Assembly (NCBI GenBank): GCA_012845835.1
Contig: JABAKD010000023.1
Location: 22,879,108 to 22,943,107, forward strand
Direction of reading: 5' to 3'
DNA length: 64,000 nucleotides
From: Undaria pinnatifida
Taxonomy: Eukaryota > Sar > Phaeophyceae > Laminariales > Alariaceae
The position numbers were made by a program, and so were the translations under genes. Shown in pieces: positions 20,306 to 31,296 of this stretch (position 1 is the stretch's first letter; each line of letters begins with the position of its first letter). The notes under the pieces are model-generated. The model worked only from the letters and a program-made list of their open reading frames with translations. It was not told where the DNA came from and ran no database searches.

Positions 20306-20667
20306 ACACGAGACCAGGGCCGGGTCAGCGTCGCGGTGCGTGCGTCTCTTCGATCAGCCCCCTGAAAAAAGCTACGGTGTAGCAAAGTTTGTTTTGCGGT
20401 TTAATTGTTGAAGGCGAACAATGTGCATCTATCTCCGATAATCGAAAGACATCCAACATCGGAGGTACGTACTCCAGGCACCACCATGGAATCTACAGCA
20501 AAGCTTTGCGGTCCCCCCATCCATACGGTAGGCCTGATCATATATTTGCAGCATGTCTCAGGGACACGAGCCCAAATGGTAATGTAGGCAGACAGACATA
20601 AGGTTCGCCCGTTAAAGTTGAACTTTCAAAGGAAAAAAAATGCCGTTTTGTTACAATGTTTTGGAAG

Positions 20668-20747
20668 CTTGAAAAACACGTATAGAAACCCAGTTTTGGC
20701 GCCGGTGCTTGAATAACACGTATAGAAACCCAGTTTTGGTGCCGGTG
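20668..20747. repeat. 40-bp unit repeated twice
   Basis: Two adjacent copies share ACACGTATAGAAACCCAGTT and TTGGyGCCGGTG and differ at two positions. Confidence 0.85.
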
Positions 20748-21010
20748 AAACACACACGTTGCCGCATCTGCCTCGACGAACTCTCAACGACTTACAACTA
20801 AACCAGGTCAAGAAGAGTTGGCTGTCATTTGTGCGTGCACAGGACCCGTCGGGACTGCCCTTGGTGCCGTGCACGTTGAGTGCGGTGGACAAACGTGGTC
20901 GAAAAAAATGTCGACTTACACCAACATACACAACACAAAGTATTCGCGGCACCCTACCCTCGTATGCTATGAAGAGTTTTTTTTCCTTGGAAAACCAAGA
21001 ATAAAACGCT

Positions 21011-21072
21011 CAGCGCTGCGCGCTTCGCGCGCCTCATTATGAGGCGCGGCCTCAGTACCTGCAGTAGTCATT
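21011..21072. repeat. GC-rich palindrome cluster
   Basis: CGCGCCTCA-TTA-TGAGGCGCG (21028-21048) is a perfect 9-bp-stem hairpin, preceded by a GCGCGC-TTC-GCGCGC-like one. The flank GGCCTCAGTACCTGCAGTAG is shared with about 20031-20050. Confidence 0.75.
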
Positions 21073-21585
21073 CAGTCGTCCCCGGCAAATTTCGATCATG
21101 GCGGGTCAGGTTTTGAGGACTTTAATTAAGCAGGCGGAGCCTGCGAATAAAAAGGAAATCCGCATATTTCGCCGTTTTTCTTTTTTCGGGTTCATTATAC
21201 AACGTGGGAAATCATTTCTGCAGCTGGTTTGAAATGCGACATTATCTCTTCGAAATCAACACCTATTTCCAAACGGGTTTTTGCACTGGACGCGGGCGTA
21301 CCGTGTCCGCGTCATCCGTGTGTAGCTTGGCCCTAGAGCGATCGAAAACGGGTTTAAAAATAGACTTCATGTGGCTCATGTACGAGCTGGGCCGGCTGTC
21401 AAACTAACATTCCGTGTTCCAGCCATGAAAATTCGAACCACTGGGAGCTCAATGTTACTGAAAACATTGTTGGAATCGCCAATCAATGCGCGTATGTACA
21501 CCACGTGTCTTTGCTACAGAGCAGGTTCCAGCGTTTAGGAACTTCACGGCACCATATCGTACTGGATTTAGTGGAGGTGAAACCG

Positions 21586-21611
21586 TTTTTTTTTTTTTTT
21601 TTTTTTTTTTG
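21586..21611. repeat. Poly-T tract of about 25 nt
   Basis: An uninterrupted T run is followed by GCGGGGC. It could be the reverse-strand poly-A tail of a retroposed copy, but I see no recognisable source upstream. Confidence 0.7.
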
Positions 21612-21619
21612 CGGGGCAA

Positions 21620-24600
21620 TTTTTAAATTTGGGTTTGCTTCGCTGTCCCCGCATGGTCACACTGGTGCTGACTCACACACAACATGCCACCAAGCGCGTT
21701 AACCAAGCAGCGATGGCTGCGAACCTCTCTACCTAGAGGATTCGAAGATACGAGCACCGGGAAGTGGTGCCTGTCGATACGAACTCTCTGGGTGAAAATT
21801 GATAGCTTCTGTTGCATCTTTTGTTGAACGTAAACTTTGTGTTTTTTCTCTACAGGAGTGTACTCGTACATGCCTGAGCATGTCTTGCCACGTACAACAT
21901 ACGAACTCGTACGCACATACCTGGTACATAATACGTCCACTTCGCTCTCTGAACGCATTTATTTCATGCTTGTGTCTTGCTCGGCAAACACGGCTGCTTC
22001 CGAGTGTCTGTTGGTTTGATGTGGTCGGTATTGTGTCTTGAACAAAAACAGGAAATATCGGACGAGATCTTGGGCAGATTTGAGCGAAACTGGTGCGTAC
22101 AGCGATTTGCACATACACAGCGCAAATCACATGTGTTTTTGATGAAATTTTGACAAGCGGTCCGCAAGACACATGAAGATAATGCCTGTAGTTCTTTTCT
22201 TTTTCTTTTCTTTTTCTCTTTTTTCTCATTTTTTCACGAATAATCCAAATCTCGAAAATCCTTCATCAGGCATAACTCGGCCAAAAAAAATCAAAAAAAT
22301 CATAGCTATCATGGTCGTATATGTCTGTGGAACAGGTTGTCAATTTTTTGTGGAAAACGATCGTAGATTGGGCTGTGCAGCCTCGGTTGAACACACTCTC
22401 CACCCTCTTGGCCGGTTAAGCTCGTAGGAGGAATCAATGGTCTTCCCGGAACGAAGTGAGGCATGACGGGGGTGACGAGGGGCGCGTTGGCGCCAAATTT
22501 AGGTTATTGGTCGCTTGTGCCATTCCTACCTGCTAGCTTAAGATGTTCAGGTATCTTTTTGAGTTCGTATCAGCGTCCAATAAGCCCGCCAATGGTCGTA
22601 CCTGGCTTGTGTGTGAGAAACGGCCGCAAGCAAGAAGAGCACTACGAATCAGATCGAATCCCAATATGAAAACACACACTTGTTTTATGCCAGCAGATGC
22701 TACCGATGACAATCGCCTGAAGTACAAATGAACCGTCTCGGGTGATCTGAAAATGGCAGCACCCTGCTTGTTGGGGTTGAGAAAACAGTCTACACGTGTT
22801 GAGCGTGTATTCCTCGACTCGTGCTACAATAGAGGTAGCATTTTCTTGCTAAACGAGTGTCTGAATATGACGGGGCTCAAAATCGTCGGGAGCATACTCT
22901 TGCTCATCAAGCTGTTTTGTTTCTTATACGTACGCCATGGGTTTCGTTCAGCGGGTCGCACTTTCAGTTTCACCAGCATCTGGTACGGGTTAAAATGTGT
23001 TGAGGAGTACAGCCCTCCTCAAGTGAGGAGTCTGGAAAAAAATCGGTGCACCTCTATCCTGTGAGCATGTTTGCCCATTGGTGTACATACCCACATACCC
23101 ATCAGGGCCCCTACTTGCGACATGAGTGCGAGCCAACGGCCTAACAAGGTTGTCTTCTCCGCCTGTAGTACTGGCCCAAGGTATATTTACAGAGCTTTCA
23201 CTGACCACCCATCGAGCGTGAGTCCAGCCGATACATCTCTAGTGCAGCAGTGAGTGATACAGAGTGAGTTGGGAGGTGCTAATCCCGCTTATACACTAAT
23301 GTAGGTTCAACTAATGCCCGCAGGATCCTGCGCGTCAGACTGGACATCACACAGTAGGCGTTGCTACCGCATCCTTGCCTCGATTCTGTCAAGTGTTGGG
23401 GGTTTTCAGCTCACCCTCACTTACAACTCACTTACAGTGAGTCTGTGTCTAGGTTCGTGAGGCTTCAGGCCCCACCGCTCGTGAAATGCGAATTCAAAAC
23501 GAAGAACATTTTTACTCAAGAAACATAACGCACATCGATAACCGCGCTGCTTCCCCCAGCAGGACAACCCTCTAAGAGCTCGGGCATGCGAAATTTAGAC
23601 CAACGCTCGCCTCGTTGTACTCTCAGCGCTACTACTGGGCACTGGGTGTCTGTTCGGTGCCACATCGCCATAGCAATTTCATTACAAGCGCACTTTTGCA
23701 GCTTTCGTTAGTCTCTTGTCTTATTTTCGGTGACAACAAAGCTACAGCATAACGAGAACGAATGGAAGCCGGAAGCCTGAGAAGGAACAAAAAATCCCTA
23801 CTACAAGGAATTCGCAACGAGGAGCGGAAGCAAGGCCTTGTCGGAATCACACTCCTCTGCCTTGGCCAAGAAAGTCGGGGAATCATGACCTCCGGGGTTT
23901 CCTCCATGAATCTGCGGGTACGGCGTTGGGGTGGGCACGCCCCGAAAGCAAATGTTCCAGTTCAGCACTCACGAAAACACACATTTTAACACAACGATGT
24001 TTGCCCCCTGCACGTCGTTCTGCAGGCAGCTTGGCCAAACCACCACTTTCGGACGGCGGTCTGGGTAAATGTTGTTCTGGAAACACCTGCCTTACTCCTC
24101 ATTGGCCTCGCGAATTGATTTCCTGCCTTCGTCCGCATCATTCATCATTCGACATTCGGTTGAACGATTGTGGATATGCTTATTAGTGCCCACATAGATT
24201 TTGGCCGACACCGGAGGAGGAATATTTCATATGGCCTGTCTAGAGGTTCCCTGTCATTTATGGAAACACAGTATTATACAAGCACCGCTCTACGTGACAG
24301 AGCTCGGAAGCAGCTCAGATTCTCTTCCATATCAACCAGACCAGAGCAAGAAAACGCGATCACGCGGAATTGCTTGCGCACCTTCATGCCCCCAGCAAGC
24401 CCTTCATGGACCCCATCCTCTCCTCGGCATAATACTAGGCGTTATAACAACCCGCATCACATACCGAAGTCAATAACAGGTGTGAGTGTTCTGGTCCACG
24501 TGCATCGACTCGCATCCTCAACACATCATCGAGAAACACATGACGACCCGTCCTCACTCGCCGAGCGGCAGACCCGCAACGCTGAGAATGGGATATGATC

Positions 24601-25900
24601 GACGGAAAAAGGGGCCTGGCAGTGTTGCTGGTATATTCGTGTTCGCGGAAACTGGTATTGCATGTATTTGCCTCATGGTAAGACGCGCGACAAGGATTTC
24701 GAGTGGTGGGTTGAAATCGAAAACAGGCAACAACAAAACTTGCAATTATTGCTACCATCATCGCGTGAACCTTCCATCTCAACCAGACGTTCTACACACA
24801 GACAGCGAACGCACGTCCGTTGCGCTGTAACAATCCAGCGATATACTTTAGTGAATATGCCGACGTCAACTAGTGCCACGTACCAATGGCATAGCAGCAT
24901 GGATAGGATACACCGAAAACGCCCAGAGAAGTTGGTGTTAGGTCCGCAACTACGGTTACCTACGAGAAATGTTGCTCGGCCCGCCTTACCCCCTCTGTTT
25001 TAGCGTTCGTGTACTTGATACAGAGTTACAGGTCAACACAATGCATGCCATAGTCTCCGATTCTTGGAGCTTGTGTGTTGCATTGACTGTTTGTTGGGGC
25101 ATGTTTTCCCTCGGTTGAAGTGCACAAGTACGCCTACAGTATAAGTCGCCTGCGCGCAAATGATACACCCTTTTATACCTACTCCGCGACCATTGCAAAG
25201 GCGGTGGCCAACAGCGACCTTAGATATTGTCCTTGCAGCTGTCGTCACAATCTTTGGCGCCGGCGAACTAGATGTGCGTCTGTGTGTATCAAAACAGAGC
25301 GCTGTGGCCGCAAGGCTTCTCCGGACGTGACCCGCCAGCTCTATCCAGGGCATTTCTACACAGACTGCTGAAGTACCAGAAGAGTCACCTGTGCACCGAG
25401 GCCATCCGTTTGATCCCACATCGCGATACTAAGGACGCACGCACCACCTCACGACAAGTTTGTGCGTGTGCTCGTTTGTGTTTGTTTGCTTGTGCACGAG
25501 CGCCGGAGCTACTGCAGCTACAGCCAAATATATCAACCGGCTTTGTATCGAGAGGCAACGTAAGTATGTCGATCGTCGGACGCGGGTCCAGAGTAGCTTT
25601 CACTACTGATGGTGTTGTAATGTAGTAAAATGGATGTTTAAACGTACTCAAGACCACGACTGCCTCTTGCGCCTTCTGCCTGTTGCGCCACGAAGTCAAG
25701 TGACAGAGAGCTGATTGAGAGATCGAGCCGGTACCAACGGGCAGCTCGTTGGGCCAAGAAAGCAAGATGAGAACGATAAACTCGGGAATCAGTTCAAGGT
25801 CGGTCAAGGACAACTCCCTCTTGCGCGCTGCTGCGCATGCTATCATACACCTGCCGTAGCATCATGCGTACGGCAGCAACTGTACGGAAGACTCCTGGGC
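21620..25900. other. Long unrecognised region
   Basis: About 4.3 kb of ordinary-complexity sequence. Frames reach 166 codons (21729-22229, minus) and 153 codons (25385-25846, minus), but none shows a motif, and they overlap on several frames. No tRNA, rRNA or snRNA sequence was recognised. Introns could hide real exons that I cannot see. Confidence 0.3.
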
Positions 25901-25904
25901 TTGC

Positions 25905-25960
25905 AGCTGCAGCAGTAGTAGTAGTAGCAGCAACAACTGCAACACTGCAGCAGCTGCATC
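25905..25960. repeat. CAG/AGT microsatellite
   Basis: GCAGCAGTAGTAGTAGTAGC followed by CAACAACTGCAACACTGCAG. Confidence 0.8.
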
Positions 25961-26650
25961 AGCTATCTACGTACTGTAAGGCCGAGATATATGCAGAACA
26001 CAACCATGGGCACCACATGCACGCGCTGGCTCAACTAACCCCGACCTCGACCTCTCCTTGTGTCCCGACTGTTCTGGCGCTGTTGGTCAGTAGCCGTGTA
26101 AACCCACGATGCGCTTGCTCTCCCTCACCTTACGCGTACTCAGTCCTCCGATCGGTATCCTCCCACGCACATAGCGAGCTCCACTACAGCGGTAGTAGGC
26201 TGGCGGCAGAGAGGAGCCCCTGCAGCTGCCGCAGGTGTAAGTATATGCGTGCGTGGAGTGCTGTGCTACCGTGCCCGTGTATTATGTACGTGGTGTTGCA
26301 AGGAGTTGTAAATAGGTCTGTCTGGCGTGTTTAGGATGCTCGCCAAAATGAAGGGATTTGATTGGTAGATAGCTGGCCGATTCTGTCCCGCCTTGTGAGC
26401 AACGCGCCGTACTACCCGCTTTAAAGACGCTCATCTTGAGTCAACTCCCCGATTTAATGACGATATTTTGTCCTGAAGCAGGGTGCCCCGCAGGTATACA
26501 TCACCCCGAGGGGGTGTAGATTTTTTACACCACGAGGCCCGCAAAAATGCTGCGTATCACACCTGTATAGCTGCGTAGCGCAAAGGAGGGGGGTGACGTG
26601 CAGGCCACTCTTCGCGGTGTATGGAGGAAGTAGTTTTATTGTATATTCTT

Positions 26651-26935
26651 CAAGAGCTCCGCTCCGCGGCCGACTGACGTCGCCCGCTAGGCTCGCGCAA
26701 GGGAGAATGCAGCTAAAACATGTAAAGAGCGCAGAAAAAAGAGGCCCATGATTTGGTGCGCACAGCGAATTGATAATGTCAAGAGCTGCTTCTGCAGAGC
26801 AAGCACTGCGCTGTGCTGTGTGCTTGTTGGCGGTGTCGCGTTCTGATCGGCAGTACGGGTGTAATTTGCGTGGGGGGGTGAACATGGGGACCGAGAGAGA
26901 TCAAATGAAGAAAAAGCAAGAAGAGAACACAACAC
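26651..26935 (-). mobile_element. Truncated hairpin-ended element (terminus only)
   Basis: The terminus CAAGAGCTCCGCTCCGCGGC is a degraded form of the hairpin end seen at 6506. The following roughly 230 bp match the same family, after which the copy stops at the start of a different repeat. Confidence 0.6.
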
Positions 26936-26937
26936 GT

Positions 26938-27300
26938 ATATGTACACGTATAATTGTCATTTTTTTTTCTTCGGGCACATCTCTTCGTGCTCGCACCTTT
27001 GTCCGAAACGTCTGATGGGGTGGGCACAATTCGACCGTCGAGGTCACGTTGCCGGAGGTTGGGCGCGATCCGTGCAGTGTGTCGCGCGTGGCATGCCCTT
27101 TAAACTGTTTTGGCCTTCGGCACACTTGAGGCAAATCCCCGGGTTTCCGCAACATCCACGGGGATTGGGTTTCTGCATCCCCTATCCCCGTGTTCGCACG
27201 TAAGATTTGGATGCAAGCCGTGTTTTTCTGCTCGAAGAAGGGTAACCGTACATTTCCCCATTTTTGCACAGAGCACCACGCTACGATCCTGCCGCCCAGC
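26938..27300 (+). repeat. Left end of the Helitron-linked repeat, copy 2
   Basis: GTATAATTGTCATTTTTTTT, then GGGCACATCTCTTCGTGCTC and GCGCGATCCGTGCAGTGTGT, match 12948-13110, 45060-45240 and 61235-61400. It includes CCCCGGGTTTCCGCAACATC, shared with 61425. Confidence 0.65.
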
Positions 27301-27902
27301 AGCAGTACAGCCTTAGCAGCAGCGCCTGCAACTCTATGTGTGTGTGACTGCTGTTATAGTAGCTAATTGCTTTGATCGGAGGGTGCCATTTGTCACCCTA
27401 CCATACCCCATATTTCTGCTGTGTGCTGCCGCTGCGTGCGCACATCCATAGCATGTCCATAGATGCGCGCCAATTTGGGCGGTAATATAGGAGCCTTTTT
27501 GACAGTAAATATATATACCAACCCATCCTGACATTAACGTCCACATGTTATGTGTCGGAGATGTTGCCCCCACCACAGATGACAGGCACAAGCCAATATG
27601 AGGACAGCGCAACGCTATGTGTACCACCCTGCCGCACAGCAGCAGTAGTAGGATACATCATGTACGTACGCGTGGCGGGTCCTCGCTATGCTGCGGCGAG
27701 TTTCTTTTGTCGGAGCCTGTCATCTGTCACTCCACCATACCGCATATTTCTGCTGCGTGCTGGCGCTGCATGGGTGTGTGCTACGATCCTGCCGCCCAGC
27801 AGCAGTCCAGCCCCCTAGCAGCAGCCTGCAACTCTATGCGCGTGTGGCTGCTGTTGTAGTAGGTGATTGCTTTGATCGGAGCGTGTCATTCGTCACCCCA
27901 CC
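27275..27902. repeat. CCGCCCAGCAGCAG units, three loose copies
   Basis: ACGATCCTGCCGCCCAGCAG or a variant begins at about 27282, 27620 and 27780. Each is followed by TGCAACTCTATG and a TGATCGGAGC..TGTCA block. Similar units occur at 29.73, 43.38 and 43.72 kb. Confidence 0.6.
27407..27755. repeat. 345-bp block, direct copy at 29522-29868
   Basis: The block runs from CCATATTTCTGCTGTGTGC through TCCATAGCATGTCCATAGAT to TACCGCATATTTCTGCTG. Its direct copy begins at the outer edge (29521) of the composite element on the other side. Confidence 0.75.
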
Positions 27903-29150
27903 ATAGACTTACTTTGATCTTTTTCTGAAAGTGCTCGGTTGGTGCATCCCTGGCATCTCCGGGGGTCCCACTTCGACACCGCTTCCGTCCATTGCTTGCG
28001 GAACGGTCCAGCTTTTCTTTGATTTCTTGCCCCGCCTTATTATTTTTTTTTCTGCTCGTTTTGCCAGGTCTTTCTTGACTTTTCAGCTGCTTGCTGCATA
28101 TTTGGTTTTTCTGCCAACAAGTTTTAGAACCTTTTCGCGATTTTTTCTTCCTTTTTGTGTAGTTCCTGCAAAAATGTTTTTCTGCCAACACGATTTTGAA
28201 CCTTTTCGCGATATTTTCTTCCTCTTTGTGTAGTAAGTTGAACTTCCTACCATATGCCGCTAATTTGCCTCTTGTGCATCACTTGCGGAACGGTCCAGCT
28301 TTCGCTTTTCTTTGATTTCCACCGTTTGTTTTGTACTGGCGAAGTTTCATCAGCTGAGATCTCGGCTTGGCTCATCAGCTCAGCACCGCCCAGCACCCCA
28401 CCGCAGTGCTATAGCTCAGCAGCGCAGCACCGTGCAGTACTGTGGCCTGCGATGCCCTGCCGTGCCCTGCAGCTCAGCTCAGCAGCACACCGCAGTGCTA
28501 GCTCAGCAGAGCGCATCGCTGTGCTTTGCCGTGCTTTGCCGTGCTTTGCCATGCTGCGTAATTTGCTGTACTGTTACTTGTTCGTACATGCCAGTAACAT
28601 TCGAAGTATCATACCAGGTACCGGTACTGCTAATACTACACCAGGTTTGTACATATTAGGTTGTTGGATCACAAACAATGCACCCCCAGCTCAGGTCAGG
28701 CCGGCTATATGTAGCTCAGCAGCGCAGCGCAGCGCAGTGCGGTGCCGTGCCTTGCCCTTCGTTTTGCGGTGCTGTGTCGTGCGGCGCTGTGCGTTCTTTT
28801 GAACATGCACCAGTAGTAGTAATACCAGGTATGATACAGGTACCAGGTTTACGTACGTGTTGTGTACTCGTCCTTTTTCTTTCTTCAGTTGATTGTCCTC
28901 CTTCGGTCCCCATGTCCCCCCCCCCTCCGCAAATATCACACGTACTGCCGTTCAGAACGGCATCAACAAGCACACAGCACAGCGCAGGGCAATTAGCTCT
29001 GCACACGCACCTCTTGTCATTATTATCAATTCGCTATTCGCACCAAATAATCACGGGCCTCTTCTTCCTGCCCCCTTTACATGTTTTAGTTGCATTCTTC
29101 CTTGCGCGAGCGTAGCGGGCGGCGTCAGCCGCCCGCGGAGCGGAGCCTTG
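27903..29150 (+). mobile_element. Non-autonomous hairpin-ended element, complete copy
   Basis: It starts ATAGACTTACTTTGATC and ends with the hairpin (arms 29115-29123 and 29128-29136, loop GTCA), then GGAGCGGAGCCTTG at 29150. It contains two similar 250-bp stretches with A-to-G-rich ACCGTTTGTTTTGTAC-type sequence, the TATA-like block on the minus strand and no credible gene. The inverse copy lies at 57535-58680. Confidence 0.6.
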
Positions 29151-29520
29151 TGCTTTCGTGATAACCACACAGAGCACCACCAGGTATTAGGCGAAGCACC
29201 AGGCAACAGGTACCGGTCGTACGTGTGTGTACTCGTCCTTTTGCTTTCTTCGTTGTTTTTGTTCTCCATCTCGGTCCTCTTCGCTATTTTTTCCTCGCAA
29301 ATGACAACCGTACTACTGCCGATCAGAACGTGATATCGCCGACATACACAGCACAGCACAGACAGGGCAATCAGCTCCGCCCAAGAAGCTCTTGGCATTA
29401 TCAAATCGCTAGTCACACTAAATCACGGGCCTCTTCTTTCTGCCCCGTTCACATTTAGTTGAAATCTTCCTTGCGCGAGCGTAGCGGGCGGCGTCAGCCG
29501 CCCGCGGAGCGGAGTCCTTG
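29151..29520 (+). mobile_element. Second, truncated copy joined to the first
   Basis: This fragment shares its last 300 bp and hairpin terminus (GCGGGCGGC-GTCA-GCCGCCCGC, then GGAGCGGAGTCCTTG) with the preceding element but lacks the ATAGACTTA end. The same truncated-plus-complete arrangement occurs inverted at 57169-58680. Confidence 0.6.
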
Positions 29521-29869
29521 TCCCCCATATTTATGCTGTGTGCCGCCGTTGAGTGCGCATGTCCATAGCATGTCCATAGATCGCTCTAATTTGGGAGTTA
29601 GTATGGGAACCTTTTTAGTAATTTATACACCAACCCATCCTTAAATTAACGTGCACATGGTTTGTGTCGGAGATTTTGCCCACACCACAGATGACAGGCA
29701 CCAGACAAAGGAGGACAGCACAACGCTACGTGTACAACCCTGCCGCACAGCACCAGTAGTAGGATACATCATGTACGTGCGCGTGGCGAGTCCTCGCTAT
29801 GCTGCGCCGTGTTTCTTTTGTCGGAGCCTGTCATCTGTCACTCCACCATACCGCATATTTCTGCTGGGC

Positions 29870-30590
29870 TGGGCTGCGCGGATGTGCTCTACCTCACAGC
29901 TCGTTGTTCGCGTAAATTTGGACGGAAATATAGGGGCCTTCGGAATAGCAATTAGATGCAAACCAATCCTTACCTTTTAGTGCACAGAGGCAGTTTTTTC
30001 ACGCACATGAATTTTCACGCAGATTTCTTGCCTAAACGTCACAGATGATGACAAGATACCAAACAAACTGCGAGAAGCACTACGTGGTTAACCCTGCCGC
30101 CCAGCAGCAGCAGCAGCAGGGCGGGCCATGTGCGCTTGCCGTATCCTCTCCATACTGCGGCGAGTTTCTTTTGTCATAGGTAGCCTGTCATGTGTTGTCC
30201 TCTTGCTCCCTCGTTCTCAGCGTGTGCTCTGTTAATTTTCTGCAGTAGTATTTATAAGCGACATCCCACGCCATCTGTGTGGGTCTGTCATACCCCCCAA
30301 CAACACGTGCCGCTTCCTGGCGATCCCTCAGTAGCTGAAGTTGGAATCGTGGCCCTCTACTATTAATAGGAATTATCTATACGCATCCTGTTTTGAGAGT
30401 GAGTGTTTTCTCAATAACGATAAAACCGATCGCGGTCATGGACACGTCTATCGAGCACCCAAAAAGTGTAACAAGTACTGCTATTGAGTGCACCCAAGAA
30501 AGTATCGGTTAAATGCGAAATCATTATTTCGGGAGCAGGTTTTTTTTGTATGTACAATAAATGGTCATCGCGTCCGGTAGTGATAATAAT
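29870..30590. other. Mostly unrecognised, with a (CAG)6 tract
   Basis: A CAGCAGCAGCAGCAGCAG tract lies at about 30102-30119. No gene is recognised. Confidence 0.4.
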
Positions 30591-30596
30591 GTGTCC

Positions 30597-30860
30597 TTGC
30601 GCCACTCCCCACGAACTTCCTGGAGGGGAACCTGGTGTCTGGTATTGCTGTATGTTCGAAAGAAAGGACAGCGCAGCACGACACAGCACCGCAGCGCAGG
30701 GCAAGGCACGGCACCGCACGGCGCTGCGCCACGCTGGTGGGTATATATAACTGGACTGATCTGAGCTGGGCGTGCATTGTGATATAACACCGTAGTACCT
30801 GGTAGGTACGAACCTGGTATATTAAGTATTAAGTAGTACCGGTACGTGGTATTGACTTTC
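30597..30860. repeat. Helitron-like terminus followed by an element fragment
   Basis: TTGCGCCACTCCCC..GGAGGGGAACCTGG (30597-30632) is a mutated form of the CCTTG terminus. Directly after it comes a fragment of the hairpin-ended family carrying the TATA-like GGGTATATATAACTGGACTG block. Confidence 0.55.
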
Positions 30861-31025
30861 GAAAACGAAAAAGAAACGTGAGAAGCGCTGAAAAGCGCTG
30901 TTTCGGGCATCCGAGCCCCCCTCTCAGCCGTCCGGAGAGGAGAATATCTTACCGTTTGCGTGGGGAGCGAAGAAAAATGGAGGCCGCTCAGGAAAGCGAT
31001 ATTATTTGTAAGTAGGTTTTTAGGA

Positions 31026-31126
31026 CTATCCACTAGACCACAGCGTCACTGTGACGTGGTGTTCTAGTGGATAGACTGCCCGCTACTGAACCTAGTGTGC
31101 GTGGGTTCGAATCCCGGTGTCATCGA
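31026..31126 (+). repeat. tRNA-like unit with head-to-head inverted 5' half
   Basis: The unit from about 31051 has a box-A-like GGTGTTCTAGTGGATAGAC and a perfect GGTTCGAATCC box B ending GTCATCG. Immediately upstream, CTATCCACTAGA (31026-31037) is the exact reverse complement of 31063-31074, with a second 6-bp match at CGTCAC/GTGACG. The 5' half is therefore present twice, face to face. The block AGCCGTCCGGAGAGGAGAAT near 30928 accompanies this family. Confidence 0.6.
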
Positions 31127-31296
31127 AAATACAAAAAATGTTGATGCTCGTAACAAAAGCATCGATAGTATTTATTAAAATTTTGTTTGGGTCACGCACA
31201 GCGCAGCATTTACCATTATTTTGGTTCTTTAGGTTGCATTCCTATAATAAATCCTAGATAACCTATGAGTCACTAATACCAAGTTAATAGCGTCAG

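Noticed and set aside
31051-31126. A functional tRNA gene
   Set aside because: The acceptor stem pairs poorly, the anticodon stem does not form and the sequence belongs to a dispersed family with A-tails.
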